Source: Bordetella sp. 02P26C-1 (GTDB lineage: Bacteria > Pseudomonadota > Gammaproteobacteria > Burkholderiales > Burkholderiaceae_B). From it: a DNA stretch of 64,000 nt. The notes under the pieces are model-generated. The model saw nothing but the letters and a program-made list of their open reading frames with translations. It searched no databases and was not told the DNA's origin. Within the stretch, counting starts at the first letter, position 1; each line of letters starts with the position of its first letter. Location: the NCBI RefSeq assembly GCF_009763255.1, contig NZ_WSJB01000019.1, positions 158,523 through 222,522 on the forward strand, in the 5' to 3' direction. Both the position numbers and the translations under genes were made by a program. Below, in pieces: positions 53,822 through 63,958 of the stretch.

Positions 53822-55320
53822 TGGCAAGCGACATGGCATCCAACACTTTTCCCTGGCTAACGCTTGCGATCTTCGTACCGATCGTATTCGGCCTGCTGGT
53901 GCTGGCCGTGGGCCGCGATGAGCGGCCCGGGCTGACCCGGGGCTTGTCCCTGATTGGCGCGATCGCGGGCTTTCTGGTCACGATTCCGCTCTATACCGGG
54001 TTTGATTCCTCGACCGCTGCGATGCAGTTCGTCGAGAAAGCCCCCTGGATCGAAGCGTTCAACGTCAACTACCACCTCGGTATTGACGGCATCTCGATGT
54101 GGTTCGTTCTGCTGACCGCCTTCATCACCATCATCGTGGTGCTGGCGGGCTGGGAAGTCATCACGAGCCGCGTGTCGCAATACATGGCCGCCTTCCTGAT
54201 TCTGTCGGGCTTGATGGTCGGTGTGTTCGTGGCGCTCGACGGCATGCTGTTCTACGTGTTCTTCGAAGCAACTCTGATCCCGATGTACATCATCGTCGGT
54301 GTCTGGGGTGGCCCGAATCGCGTGTATGCGGCATTCAAGTTCTTCCTCTACACCCTGATGGGCTCGCTGCTCACGCTGGTCGCGTTCATCTATCTGTGGA
54401 ATGCATCGGGCGGTTCGTTCGACATCCTGACCTGGCACCAGGTCAAGCTGGGCTATACGCCGCAGATCCTGATCTTCATCGCGCTCTTGGCGGCGTTCGC
54501 CGTGAAGGTGCCGATGTGGCCGGTCCACACGTGGTTGCCGGACGCCCACGTGGAAGCGCCAACCGGCGGTTCCATCGTGCTGGCCGCGATCATGCTGAAG
54601 CTCGGCGCCTATGGCTTCCTGCGCTTCTCGCTGCCGATCACACCCGACGCCTCGCATAGCCTGGCCGGTCTGATGATCGCTCTGTCGCTGATCGCCGTGA
54701 TCTACATTGGTCTGGTGGCGATCGTTCAGGACGATATGAAGAAACTGGTGGCGTACTCGTCCGTGGCGCACATGGGCTTTGTCACCCTGGGCTTCTTTAT
54801 CTTCAACACCGCCGGTGTCGAAGGCGCGATCGTTCAGATGATCTCGCACGGTTTCGTGTCGGGCGCGATGTTTATGTGTATCGGCGTGCTGTATGACCGC
54901 ATGCACTCGCGCAAGATCGCTGACTACGGTGGCGTGATCAATGTCATGCCGCGTTTCGTGACGTTCTTTGTGCTGTTCTCGATGGCCAACAGCGGCCTGC
55001 CGGCCACCAGCGGTTTCGTGGGCGAGTTCATGGTCATCATGGGCGCGGTCGAGCACAATTTCTGGATCGGTCTGCTGGCTGCAACGGCGCTGATTCTGGG
55101 TGCGTCGTATTCGCTGTGGATGGTCAAGCGCGTGGCCTTTGGCGATATCGCCAACGACCATGTGCGTGAACTCACCGACATCAATCGCCGCGAATTCCTG
55201 ATTCTTGGCGTGATGGCGATTGCAGTGTTGTACATGGGTATCTATCCCAAGCCCTTTACCGACGTCATGCACGTCTCGGTCGAGGCCCTGCTGCAACATG
55301 TGGCCATCTCGAAACTGTAA
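53818..55320 (+). CDS. nuoM: NADH-quinone oxidoreductase subunit M
   Basis: NuoM is a 500-residue antiporter-like subunit (ND4 homologue) of the membrane arm with about fourteen helices. FYVFFEATLIPMYIIVGVWG carries the conserved Glu, and AFAVKVPMWPVHTWLPDAHVEAPT the conserved Lys and Pro residues. ATG 53818 overlaps the nuoL stop; in-frame ATGs at 53821 and 53833 are possible alternative starts. Confidence 0.95.
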   Translation: MMASDMASNTFPWLTLAIFVPIVFGLLVLAVGRDERPGLTRGLSLIGAIAGFLVTIPLYTGFDSSTAAMQFVEKAPWIEAFNVNYHLGIDGISMWFVLLTAFITIIVVLAGWEVITSRVSQYMAAFLILSGLMVGVFVALDGMLFYVFFEATLIPMYIIVGVWGGPNRVYAAFKFFLYTLMGSLLTLVAFIYLWNASGGSFDILTWHQVKLGYTPQILIFIALLAAFAVKVPMWPVHTWLPDAHVEAPTGGSIVLAAIMLKLGAYGFLRFSLPITPDASHSLAGLMIALSLIAVIYIGLVAIVQDDMKKLVAYSSVAHMGFVTLGFFIFNTAGVEGAIVQMISHGFVSGAMFMCIGVLYDRMHSRKIADYGGVINVMPRFVTFFVLFSMANSGLPATSGFVGEFMVIMGAVEHNFWIGLLAATALILGASYSLWMVKRVAFGDIANDHVRELTDINRREFLILGVMAIAVLYMGIYPKPFTDVMHVSVEALLQHVAISKL

Positions 55321-55329
55321 GACTGAATC

Positions 55330-56814
55330 ATGATGCAATCTCACATTGATTTCGCTCTGGCTACGCCTGAGATTCTGTTGCTGATCTTCGGCCTGGCGAT
55401 TTTGCTGGTCGATGCGTTCAGCGCGAGCCCGGATCGCAAGCCTACGTTCATCCTGACGCTATTGGCGTTGGGCGTGTTGACCGTTGTGTCCGCCGTGCAG
55501 TGGAATGACGGCTCGGTGGGCCGTACGTTCGACGGCATGTACGTAGCCGACAATCTGGCCCATCTGCTCAAGATCGCGTCCTACATCGCCGTGGCCGCCA
55601 CCTTGGTGTATGGCCGCGTTTATGCGCAAGCCCGCGACATGCTGCGCAGCGGCGAGCTTTATGTGCTCACGCTCATGGCGCTGCTGGGCCAGATGGTGAT
55701 GATCTCGGCCGGTAACCTGATCAGCGTCTACCTGGGTCTGGAGCTGATGTCTCTGGCCCTCTATGCCCTGATCGCCCTGCGCCGCGACGACGTCGTCGCT
55801 ACCGAATCGGCCATGAAGTACTTCGTGCTGGGTGCGTTGGCTTCGGGTTTCCTGCTGTATGGCATGTCGATGATGTACGGCGCCACCGGCCATCTGGATA
55901 TCGCTGAAATTTCCAAGGTCATCTCGGCGGGTAACCAAGCCAACATGGCGCTGGTCTTCGGCGTGGTGTTCCTGGTGGCTGGCCTGGCGTTCAAACTGGG
56001 CGCCGTGCCGTTCCACATGTGGGTGCCCGACGTCTACCAAGGTTCGCCCACGGCCGTGACGCTGATCCTGGGCGCCGCGCCCAAGCTGGCTGCCTTTGCC
56101 ATCACGCTGCGTCTGTTGGTCGAGGGCCTGCATGGTCTGGCCGCCGACTGGCAGCCGATGCTGATGATCCTGGCCGTGCTGTCCCTGGCCATCGGCAACC
56201 TGACCGCCATCGTGCAGACGAACTTCAAGCGCATGCTGGCGTACTCGACTATCTCGCATGTGGGCTTTGTGCTGCTGGGCCTGATGTCGGGCGTGGTCGC
56301 TGGCAAGCCCGACGCGTCGGCGCAAGCCTACGGCGCCGCGCTCTTCTACATGTTGATCTATGTGCTGACCACGTTGGCGACGTTTGGCATGGTGTTGCTG
56401 CTGTCGCGCAAGGGCTTCGAGTGCGAGCAGATCGATGACCTCAAGGGCCTGAACCGCCGCAGCCCGTGGCACGCCGCCTTGCTGCTGCTGTTGATGTTCT
56501 CGCTGACGGGCATCCCGCCGATGGTCGGTTTCTACGCCAAGCTGGCTGTGCTGCAGGTGCTGGTCGAAGCCGGTCACGTGTGGCTCGCCGTGGTTGCAGT
56601 GCTGTTCTCGTTGATTGGCGCCTTCTACTACCTGCGTGTGGTCAAGGTCGTCTACTTCGACGAGCCGGCCGCCGATGCCCCCAAGATCGAAGCCGGTAGT
56701 GGCCACTGCGCGCTGTTGTCGCTCAATAGCGGTCTGATCCTGTTGCTGGGTATCCTGCCCGGCGGCCTGATGGCGCTGTGCGTGCACGCCATCCAAACCT
56801 CGCTGGGCCTGTAA
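55330..56814 (+). CDS. nuoN: NADH-quinone oxidoreductase subunit N
   Basis: NuoN is a 494-residue antiporter-like subunit (ND2 homologue), the last core gene of the operon. The segments [17 protein letters not shown] and [22 protein letters not shown] are characteristic, with the conserved Glu and Lys. It starts nine bases after the nuoM stop. A DUF2818 gene follows 58 bases later. Confidence 0.95.
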   Translation: MMQSHIDFALATPEILLLIFGLAILLVDAFSASPDRKPTFILTLLALGVLTVVSAVQWNDGSVGRTFDGMYVADNLAHLLKIASYIAVAATLVYGRVYAQARDMLRSGELYVLTLMALLGQMVMISAGNLISVYLGLELMSLALYALIALRRDDVVATESAMKYFVLGALASGFLLYGMSMMYGATGHLDIAEISKVISAGNQANMALVFGVVFLVAGLAFKLGAVPFHMWVPDVYQGSPTAVTLILGAAPKLAAFAITLRLLVEGLHGLAADWQPMLMILAVLSLAIGNLTAIVQTNFKRMLAYSTISHVGFVLLGLMSGVVAGKPDASAQAYGAALFYMLIYVLTTLATFGMVLLLSRKGFECEQIDDLKGLNRRSPWHAALLLLLMFSLTGIPPMVGFYAKLAVLQVLVEAGHVWLAVVAVLFSLIGAFYYLRVVKVVYFDEPAADAPKIEAGSGHCALLSLNSGLILLLGILPGGLMALCVHAIQTSLGL

Positions 56815-56872
56815 GGCTCACGTCGGGGATGCACAAGGCAGTCACCGCGCCGAACGTCCCGAGGGCCTGGCC

Positions 56873-57193
56873 ATGAGCCAGACCCTCGCCGTCTGGTTGT
56901 GGATTGCCTTGGCGCTCATCAGTGCGAATCTCCCGTTTCTGACCGAGCGCCTTTTTCTCATACTGCCCTGGAAACAGGGCAGTGTCGCAAAGCCGTTCTG
57001 GCTGCGCTTGCTGGAACTCCTGTTGTACTACGCTGTGGTGATGTTCCTGGGATTTGCTTTTGAAGCGGCCCTGGGCAATCCGTTTGCACAGCGTTGGGAG
57101 TTCTACGCCATCACATTCAGTCTCTATCTGGTGTTGGGATATCCGGGCTTTGTGTTCCGGTATTTGTTCAAGCGCCATCCCGTGGCACCTTAG
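56873..57193 (+). CDS. DUF2818 membrane protein, linked to complex I operon
   Basis: This is a 106-residue membrane protein with three or four hydrophobic segments (MSQTLAVWLWIALALISANLP at the N-terminus, LLYYAVVMFLGFAFE, and a final LVLGYPGFVFRYL). I recognise it as the DUF2818 family, a protein often encoded directly after nuoN in betaproteobacteria. It has no known function. The conserved link suggests a complex I assembly or accessory factor; that is inference. It is read in the nuo direction and convergent with the next LysR gene. Confidence 0.85.
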   Translation: MSQTLAVWLWIALALISANLPFLTERLFLILPWKQGSVAKPFWLRLLELLLYYAVVMFLGFAFEAALGNPFAQRWEFYAITFSLYLVLGYPGFVFRYLFKRHPVAP

Positions 57194-57270
57194 GCGCAAC
57201 ACCCACCCCGTACCTTGCGTGGATATGCCGCGTAGGCGGCCTGCACGTTTCGAGGCGGGATCCGAACGGC

Positions 57271-58242
57271 TTACAGAGCGTTCGGCTCGTCAGCCTTCGC
57301 GACAATCTCGGTATAAGACTCTTGCAGGAATGCGGCAAAGCTTTGTGCTGCGCTACTCAGCGGCGTTTGGCGCGAGCGCAGGATGCCGTAGTTACGGGTG
57401 AGCGAAATATCCGCCACATGCAGGGTGCTTCTACGCGTTTTCGCGTTGATCTGCGCCATGGACTCCGGCAGGAATGCCAGACCATTGCCGGCGTCAACCA
57501 TGCCGAGCAGCGTGGTTAAATTCGCCACAGTGCGGATGGAAGACAGGCGTAGCTCACGCTTGACCGCTTCCGTCATGAGCTGATCGCGGATCGGCTTGTA
57601 GCGCTCCAGCGTCATCAAGGGATATGACACGAGCAGGTCCAAGGACAGGTGCTCGGTGTTGGCCAGTTCATGGGTCGAGGGCAATACCAATACCATCGAC
57701 TCCTGGGCCAGCTGGTGAAAGTCGTAGCGAGTCTCTCCGCTGTCAATCGAGGTAATGGCGAGGTCTGCTTCGCCAGCATCGACGCTTGCCAGGACGTCCT
57801 CATATTGGCGGTCCAGCACTTCTAGCTGAATGTTCGGGTGCCGGTCGGCGAACGCCCGGATCAACGGGGGCAGCACCACGGCGGCAATGCCTGGCGTGGC
57901 GGCGACCACGACCCGATTGCGTAATGAAAGCGCCTCTGCATGAAAGTCGCGTATCAGAAGGCGCATGCCACGCAGCACTTTCTCGGCTTCCTCGCGCAGG
58001 CGAACGCCGTGGGGCGAGAGATGAACGCTTCTAGTCGTGCGTATGAGTAAGGGCACGCGCATCATGGCTTCCAGTCGTTGAATGCGACTGGTCACCGAAG
58101 GCTGGGAGATACATAGCCGGCGCGCGGCCAATGTGAAGTTTTCAAGGTCCGCCACGGCGAGAAAGGTTTCGAGGTCAACGAGGTCAAACCGAATCGTCGG
58201 ATGCTCGTCCTGCACTTCCGGGCGTTCGGGTTTAACGGCCAT
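57271..58242 (-). CDS. LysR-family transcriptional regulator
   Basis: This is a 323-residue LysR-type regulator. An ideal Shine-Dalgarno sequence (AGAAGGAGG) precedes ATG 58242. A 17-residue leader precedes the helix-turn-helix (FLAVADLENFTLAARRLCIS, about residues 27-46), after which a substrate-binding domain of the usual length follows. It lies 29 bases downstream of serB in the same direction, so it may be co-transcribed. Its target is not evident; the nuo genes are on the other strand. The C-terminal tail is slightly longer than typical. Confidence 0.87.
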   Translation of the reverse strand: MAVKPERPEVQDEHPTIRFDLVDLETFLAVADLENFTLAARRLCISQPSVTSRIQRLEAMMRVPLLIRTTRSVHLSPHGVRLREEAEKVLRGMRLLIRDFHAEALSLRNRVVVAATPGIAAVVLPPLIRAFADRHPNIQLEVLDRQYEDVLASVDAGEADLAITSIDSGETRYDFHQLAQESMVLVLPSTHELANTEHLSLDLLVSYPLMTLERYKPIRDQLMTEAVKRELRLSSIRTVANLTTLLGMVDAGNGLAFLPESMAQINAKTRRSTLHVADISLTRNYGILRSRQTPLSSAAQSFAAFLQESYTEIVAKADEPNAL

Positions 58243-58271
58243 GAGTCCTCCTTCTAGCGCGGCAAGACGAT

Positions 58272-59129
58272 TTAGGCTTCGAACCAGTTCAGCACGCCGT
58301 CCAAGCCCGCCACATTCAGCGCGTAGGGCGTTTGCTGACGGACGATGGGTTTTGCGCGATATGCCACCGCATAGCGCGCATAGCCCAGCATCTTGAGATC
58401 GTTCGCGCCATCGCCGATCGCGATAATCTGGTCCGCCGTGGCGCCAAGGGCCTTCGCGAATGCCTGCAGATGCGTCAGCTTGGCTTGTGCGTCGAGGATG
58501 TCGCCCAGCACCTTGCCCGTGAGTACACCGTCTTTGATCTCCAGGGTGTTGGCGTGTGCGCTGTCCAGGTTCAATCGCTGGCGCAGCCGTTCCGTGAAAA
58601 AGGTGAATCCGCCAGACACGAGCAACACTTTGATGCCCGCCGCCTGCGCGGTGGAAATCAGCTGTTCCGCGCCGGGATTCAGACGCAGCTTTTCCGTATA
58701 CACCTTTTCGAGGGCGGATGCGGGCGTGCCTTCCAGCAAGGCGACGCGACGGCGCAGGCTCTCGGAGAAGTCCTTGATTTCACCGCGCATGGCGGCTTCG
58801 GTGATTTCCGCGACCTTCGGTTTGACGCCGGCCACGCCCGCGATCTCATCAATGCACTCGATGTTGATCAGCGTGGAGTCCATGTCCATTGCCAGGACCT
58901 TGCATTGCGACAAGCGCGCGCCGGCCGGAACAAAAGCCGTGTCCACGCCGTGCTGCTCGCCCCACTGGGTCACCTGTGCGCGCGTCTCGTTGTCTTGCGC
59001 GACATCTAACAGGCGTGCCGCGGTGGCGCTCAGGTGAACCACACCCTGCGCTTGCGCCAGCGCCGCGACTTGTTCGATTTGGGCGGCGGCCAGGGCAGGG
59101 GACTGAATGACGAGATGGATGGTGGACAT
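58272..59129 (-). CDS. serB: Phosphoserine phosphatase
   Basis: SerB is a 285-residue HAD-superfamily phosphatase completing L-serine synthesis by dephosphorylating phosphoserine. The nucleophile/acid pair is Asp82 and Asp84 in AMDMDSTLINIECIDE; the Ser/Thr motif is in LLVSGGFTFFTERL and the final aspartate pair in IAIGDGANDLKM. The N-terminal ~75 residues form an ACT-like domain as in E. coli SerB. It starts at ATG 59129; a LysR gene follows downstream. Confidence 0.94.
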   Translation of the reverse strand: MSTIHLVIQSPALAAAQIEQVAALAQAQGVVHLSATAARLLDVAQDNETRAQVTQWGEQHGVDTAFVPAGARLSQCKVLAMDMDSTLINIECIDEIAGVAGVKPKVAEITEAAMRGEIKDFSESLRRRVALLEGTPASALEKVYTEKLRLNPGAEQLISTAQAAGIKVLLVSGGFTFFTERLRQRLNLDSAHANTLEIKDGVLTGKVLGDILDAQAKLTHLQAFAKALGATADQIIAIGDGANDLKMLGYARYAVAYRAKPIVRQQTPYALNVAGLDGVLNWFEA

Positions 59130-59239
59130 GGTGTTAATCAGTACGGTGGCGTCGCCGGGACGGCGACGCCAAAAATAGGGGATAGTGCAGCTGCGACCGC
59201 CTACGTTGTGTGTTCCATCGGCGAGTCGCTATCGCGGCC

Positions 59240-62200
59240 TTAAGTCAATGAACGCAGCACAGCGCGTATCGCGTCGGCGCGGGTGGAAACCTTCACGACG
59301 GTGAACTCGATGCGCAGCTTGTCTTGGCCCGCAAGTTTAATGTGCCGTTGCTTTTGCACCAACTCGATGATGCGCGCCGGATCCACCGTCGTCTTCGGTC
59401 CAAACTGAATCAACGCCTGGCTCTCGCTGGCGTCGATCTTGATGACGCCCAGTGGTTGCGCGGCGAGTCTCAATCGATGCGTGGTCAGCAGCGCCTGAGC
59501 CGCTTCAGGCAGCTTGCCAAAGCGGTCGATGAGTTCCTCCTGAATTTGAATCAGATCGTCCTCATCCTTGGCATGCGACAGGCGTTTATAGATCGCCAAC
59601 CGCGCATGTACGTCGGGGCAGTAATCCGAGGGCAACAGCGCCGGTGTGTGCAGGTTCACCTCGCAGGCGAGGTTAAACGGTGCATCCAGATCGGGTTCTT
59701 CGCCCGCCTTGAGTGCGCGCACGGCTTCATTGAGCATCTCGTTGTACATCGAGAAGCCGATTTCCTGGATATTTCCCGACTGCGATTCACCCAAGACCTC
59801 GCCCGTGCCGCGGATCTCCAGATCGTGCATGGCCAGATAAAAGCCCGATCCGAGTTCCTCCATCGCCTGAATCGCCTCCAGGCGTTTCTTCGCATTCGAC
59901 GTGATGGCGTCTTCGCCCGGCGTGAGCAAATACGCATAAGCCTGGTGGTGCGAGCGACCGACCCGACCGCGCAGCTGGTGCAGCTGCGCCAGACCAAAGC
60001 GGTCCGCCCGGTGAATCACAATAGTATTGGCACTGGGCACGTCGATACCGGTCTCGATGATGGTGGTGCACAACAGCACGTTAAAGCGCTGCTGATAAAA
60101 GCCCTTCATCACCTGTTCCAGTTCGCGCTCGGGCATCTGTCCGTGCGCCACCGCGATGCGAGCCTCGGGGACGAGTTCTTCGAGCCGCGCACGGCGGTTA
60201 TGGATGGTCTCGACCTCGTTATGCAGGAAATACGCCTGCCCACCGCGCTTCAGTTCGCGCAGGATGGCCTCGCGAATTGTGCTGCCGTCTTCGCGTCGCA
60301 CAAATGTCTTGATGGCCAGCCGTTTCTGCGGTGCCGTTGCGATGACAGAAAAATCGCGGATGCCTTCGAGCGACATGCCCAACGTACGCGGGATCGGCGT
60401 GGCCGTCAGCGTCAGCACATCGACCTCGGCGCGCAGGGCCTTCAAGGCCTCTTTCTGGCGTACTCCAAAGCGATGCTCTTCGTCGATGATGACCAGACCA
60501 AGGCGTTTAAATCGCACGTCCTTGGACAGGATCTTGTGTGTGCCGATCACGATGTCGACTCGCCCGTCATTGATGCCGGTAATGGCTTCGGCGACTTCCT
60601 TCGAGGAGCGGAAACGCGAAAGCTCGACCACGCGCACCGGCCAGTCGGCAAACCGGTCGGCAAAGGTTTGCGCATGTTGTTCGGCCAGCAGCGTGGTGGG
60701 GCATAGCAGGGCGACTTGCTTGCCATTGGCCACAGCCAGAAACGCCGCGCGCAAGGCGACTTCCGTTTTTCCGAAGCCCACATCGCCGCAGACCAACCGA
60801 TCCATCGGCCGGCCCGAGGTCATGTCGCTGATGACGGCTTGAATCGCGGCGGCCTGATCGGCGGTTTCTTCGAATCCGAAGCCCTCTGCGAATGCCTCGT
60901 AGTCGTTGATCGGCAAGTTAAAGGTATATCCCTCGCGCGCCGCGCGTTGGGCATACAGCTCCAGCAGTTCCGCAGCCGTATCGCGCACCTGACGCGCTGC
61001 CTTGCGACGCGCTTTATCCCATTGGCCGGTGCCGAGTTGATGCAAGGGGGCAGCTTCCGGGTCCGCGCCGCTATAACGCGCGATGACATGCAACTGAGAC
61101 ACGGGCACATAGAGCGTGCTGCCATTGGCATATTCGAGATGCAGAAACTCCATCTCGCCATCGCCCATGTCCATGCTGATCAGGCCGCGATAACGCCCGA
61201 TGCCATGCTGGGCGTGCACCACCGGATCGCCCTCGCGCAGCTCGGACAGATCGCGCACCATGGCCTCGACGTCGCTCGCACCTTCTTGTGCGCGCCGGCC
61301 GCGTCGAGGCGCCCCGGCGTTACCGGGATACAGGTCGTTTTCGGTGAGGAACAGCACCTCGGCCGAAGGCAGCCCAAAGCCCGCCGTCAGTGGCGCCGCC
61401 AGCAATGCGAACGAAGACTGCGAGGCAAGAAAATCTTGGACAGAGTCGGGCTGCGCTTCCGGTGGCAGATCGAACTCGTTGAGCATCTGCACCAGCGTCT
61501 CGCGCCGCCCGGCCGAATCGGCGCACAGCAACACGCGCGATTCGCCGCGCTTCAATAGCGCACGCAAGCGAGCGACAGGATCCTCGGCGCGCCGGCTGAC
61601 ACTGACATCGGGCGCGCGAGTGAAGTCGGGATGAGACGCGGCCTCGGTCAAGGCCAGACGCGGAAATGCTTTGAACCGCGCGTGCAGCGCCTCGCTATCG
61701 AGAAACAGCGTGGCCGGCGGCAGCACGGGGCGTTCGCGATCGCTCTTTAAAAAGTTGTAGCGGCTGCTCGTATCGTGGCTAAAGCGTTGAACGGCATCGT
61801 CGATATCGCCCAGCGTGACCGTGATGGCCTCCTGCGGCAGATAATCGAATAGCGTTGCAGTCTCATCAAAGAACAGCGGCAGGTAATACTCGATCCCCGC
61901 GAACGCGATGCCGTTACCGACGTCCTTGTACGGCAGGGCGCGCGAAGGGTCGCCTTCGAAGACCTCGCGAAAACGCGCACGGAACCGATTACGCGCTTCT
62001 TCATCCATCGGGAATTCGCGTCCTGGCAACAGCTGGACTTCCCGCACCGGATACAGGCTGCGCTGCGTGTCGACGTCGAAAGCGCGGATGGACTCGATCT
62101 CGTCATCGAACAGATCCAGCCGATAGGGCACCGCCGAACCCATGGGAAACAAATCGATCAGGCCGCCGCGCAGACAAAATTCACCAGGCGCCGTGACCTG

Positions 62201-62701
62201 CGTCACATGCGAATAATTGGCCAACGTCAGCTGCGCGCGTAGCGCGGCTTCGTCCAGACGGTCTTTCTGTTTGAACGAGAAGGTGTAGGCGGCCAAAAAC
62301 GAGGGCGGAGCCACTCGGTATAAAGCCGTCGTCACAGGCACGAGCAGAACATCTACCGTACGCTGCATGAGCGCGTGCAACGTTTCCAGCCGCTCTGAAA
62401 CCAGATCCTGATGCGGCGAAAACGCGTCGTAGGGCAGGGTTTCCCAATCGGGCAGTTGCCTGACGCGCAGTCCTGGCGCGAATAAAGGAATCTCGTCGGC
62501 GAGGCGCTGCGCTTCTAACGGCGCGGCCGTCAAGACGACGAGGGGACGCCCACTATGGCGAGCAAGATCTCCCAGCAACCAGGCATCGGCCGATCCCGGA
62601 GGACGCGGTTGCGCATAGCGCGCGCCGGGTTTGAGGGCGGACAGCGTGGCAGCCGTGGCGGGAATACGCGGGGCCGCGTCGAGGAATGAGGAATCAGGCA
62701 T
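59240..62701 (-). CDS. mfd: Transcription-repair coupling factor Mfd
   Basis: Mfd is a 1153-residue ATP-dependent translocase that removes RNA polymerase stalled at lesions and recruits UvrA. ATG 62701 (MPDSSFLDAAPRIP) is preferred; the upstream extension to 62752 would overlap ispD. The UvrB-like N-terminal region contains LPDWETLPYDAFSPHQDLVSERL. The RNA-polymerase-interacting domain is near residue 490 (LREGDPVVHAQHGIGRYRGL). The helicase has Walker A GDVGFGKTE near residue 638, DEEH near 739 and motif VI GRVGRSHHQAYAYL. The C-terminal TRCF domain is complete. Confidence 0.95.
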   Translation of the reverse strand: MPDSSFLDAAPRIPATAATLSALKPGARYAQPRPPGSADAWLLGDLARHSGRPLVVLTAAPLEAQRLADEIPLFAPGLRVRQLPDWETLPYDAFSPHQDLVSERLETLHALMQRTVDVLLVPVTTALYRVAPPSFLAAYTFSFKQKDRLDEAALRAQLTLANYSHVTQVTAPGEFCLRGGLIDLFPMGSAVPYRLDLFDDEIESIRAFDVDTQRSLYPVREVQLLPGREFPMDEEARNRFRARFREVFEGDPSRALPYKDVGNGIAFAGIEYYLPLFFDETATLFDYLPQEAITVTLGDIDDAVQRFSHDTSSRYNFLKSDRERPVLPPATLFLDSEALHARFKAFPRLALTEAASHPDFTRAPDVSVSRRAEDPVARLRALLKRGESRVLLCADSAGRRETLVQMLNEFDLPPEAQPDSVQDFLASQSSFALLAAPLTAGFGLPSAEVLFLTENDLYPGNAGAPRRGRRAQEGASDVEAMVRDLSELREGDPVVHAQHGIGRYRGLISMDMGDGEMEFLHLEYANGSTLYVPVSQLHVIARYSGADPEAAPLHQLGTGQWDKARRKAARQVRDTAAELLELYAQRAAREGYTFNLPINDYEAFAEGFGFEETADQAAAIQAVISDMTSGRPMDRLVCGDVGFGKTEVALRAAFLAVANGKQVALLCPTTLLAEQHAQTFADRFADWPVRVVELSRFRSSKEVAEAITGINDGRVDIVIGTHKILSKDVRFKRLGLVIIDEEHRFGVRQKEALKALRAEVDVLTLTATPIPRTLGMSLEGIRDFSVIATAPQKRLAIKTFVRREDGSTIREAILRELKRGGQAYFLHNEVETIHNRRARLEELVPEARIAVAHGQMPERELEQVMKGFYQQRFNVLLCTTIIETGIDVPSANTIVIHRADRFGLAQLHQLRGRVGRSHHQAYAYLLTPGEDAITSNAKKRLEAIQAMEELGSGFYLAMHDLEIRGTGEVLGESQSGNIQEIGFSMYNEMLNEAVRALKAGEEPDLDAPFNLACEVNLHTPALLPSDYCPDVHARLAIYKRLSHAKDEDDLIQIQEELIDRFGKLPEAAQALLTTHRLRLAAQPLGVIKIDASESQALIQFGPKTTVDPARIIELVQKQRHIKLAGQDKLRIEFTVVKVSTRADAIRAVLRSLT

Positions 62702-62730
62702 CAGGCTGATGATTATAAAATCTCCCGGCC

Positions 62731-63453
62731 ATGACTGAATCTCTAATTGCAATCGTCCCCGCCGCAGGGGTGGGCCAGCGTGCCACGCGCGCGGGGGACC
62801 CGGCTGTGCCCAAGCAATATCGCCTGTTGGCGGGTGAGCCGATGCTGCGCCACGCCGTCCGGGCGTTATTGGCTGACCCTCGCATTGCTCGCGTGTTCGT
62901 CGCGGTTTCCGAGGGGGATCCTTGGGCCGAGGCGGCGTTGGCGGGTTTACCGCGCACCGAGTGTCGGTCTTGTGGTGGGCCGACTCGGGCGGACACCGTC
63001 ATGGCGGCGCTTGGGGCCTGCGGTGCGCGCGATAGCGCTTGGGTGTTGGTTCACGATGCGGCGCGACCGGGGTTGCCGGCTGAGGCGCTGGGGCGGTTAA
63101 TCGACGCCTGCTTGCCTGACGCCGTGGGAGGGCTATTGGCGCAGCCGGTGGCGGACACGGTGAAATCCAGCCGCAGCGCCGAGCAGGGTAGCGCGACCAG
63201 GGAGACGTCGGTTGCGCGGGTGCGTGCGACGGTGGACCGCGACGGCTTATGGCTGGCGCAGACGCCACAGATGTTTCGGGCAGGGCAGTTGCGTCAGGCG
63301 CTGGCCTACGCGCAGGCGAACGGGGTCAGCGTGACGGATGAGGCGTCTGCGATCGAGGCGAGCGGTCATTCGCCGTTACTGGTGCCGGGGTCGGTCCGTA
63401 ATTTCAAGGTGACCTGGCCGGACGATTTTGAATTAATGGAAAAATGGCTGTAA
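62731..63453 (+). CDS. ispD: 2-C-methyl-D-erythritol 4-phosphate cytidylyltransferase
   Basis: IspD is a 240-residue enzyme of the non-mevalonate (MEP) isoprenoid pathway that makes CDP-methylerythritol. The N-terminal loop [23 protein letters not shown] holds the Arg and Lys of the active site; [10 protein letters not shown] and TPQMFR follow. An insertion (about residues 150-163, [14 protein letters not shown]) makes one loop longer than in E. coli. It is divergent from mfd with only 29 bases between the start codons, and 16 bases separate it from ispF. Confidence 0.94.
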   Translation: MTESLIAIVPAAGVGQRATRAGDPAVPKQYRLLAGEPMLRHAVRALLADPRIARVFVAVSEGDPWAEAALAGLPRTECRSCGGPTRADTVMAALGACGARDSAWVLVHDAARPGLPAEALGRLIDACLPDAVGGLLAQPVADTVKSSRSAEQGSATRETSVARVRATVDRDGLWLAQTPQMFRAGQLRQALAYAQANGVSVTDEASAIEASGHSPLLVPGSVRNFKVTWPDDFELMEKWL

Positions 63454-63469
63454 GGGCCGGGAGAGTTTG

Positions 63470-63958
63470 ATGAGTTTCCCTTTTCGCGTGGGTCAGGGGT
63501 TTGATGTCCATGCTCTGGTGACGGGCCGGCCATTGATTATTGGCGGCGTGACGATTCCTCATACGCACGGGTTGCAAGGGCATTCCGACGCGGACGTGCT
63601 GCTGCATGCGGTGACGGATGCCTTATTGGGCGCGGCGGGGTTGGGGGATATCGGGCGGCATTTTCCGGATACCGACCCGGCGTATCGGGGGGCGGATAGT
63701 CGCGTGCTTTTACGCGATGCGGTGGCGAAGGTTCGTGCGGCCGGCTGGGTGCCTGTGAATATCGACGCTACCGTGCATGCTCAGGCGCCTAAGATCGGGC
63801 CGCATGCGGTGGCGATGGTGGCGAATATTGCTGCGGATGTTGGCATTGATGCGGGGGATGTGAACGTCAAGGCCAAGACGAATGAGCATTTGGGGTATCT
63901 GGGGCGTAAGGAAGGGATTGCGGCTACGGTTGTGGCTTTGCTTGCTCGTCAGGGGTGA
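63470..63958 (+). CDS. ispF: 2-C-methyl-D-erythritol 2,4-cyclodiphosphate synthase
   Basis: IspF is a 162-residue trimeric enzyme that cyclises CDP-methylerythritol 2-phosphate in the MEP pathway. ATG 63470 is used, with GGGAG upstream; TTG 63467 is in frame but less likely. The zinc ligands lie in GQGFDVHAL (Asp and His) and [26 protein letters not shown]. The C-terminal [21 protein letters not shown] is standard. It follows ispD in the same direction, the usual pairing. The 42 bases after it hold nothing recognisable. Confidence 0.96.
   Translation: MSFPFRVGQGFDVHALVTGRPLIIGGVTIPHTHGLQGHSDADVLLHAVTDALLGAAGLGDIGRHFPDTDPAYRGADSRVLLRDAVAKVRAAGWVPVNIDATVHAQAPKIGPHAVAMVANIAADVGIDAGDVNVKAKTNEHLGYLGRKEGIAATVVALLARQG

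Noticed and set aside
51800..53839. Minus-strand 679-codon frame opposite nuoL
   Set aside because: It is a high-GC shadow ORF; the His/Gln/Asp-rich translation has no hydrophobic or domain pattern, and nuoL is certain.
59324..60706. Plus-strand 460-codon frame opposite mfd
   Set aside because: It is a shadow ORF without motifs, start context or codon bias, while mfd on the other strand has all helicase motifs.
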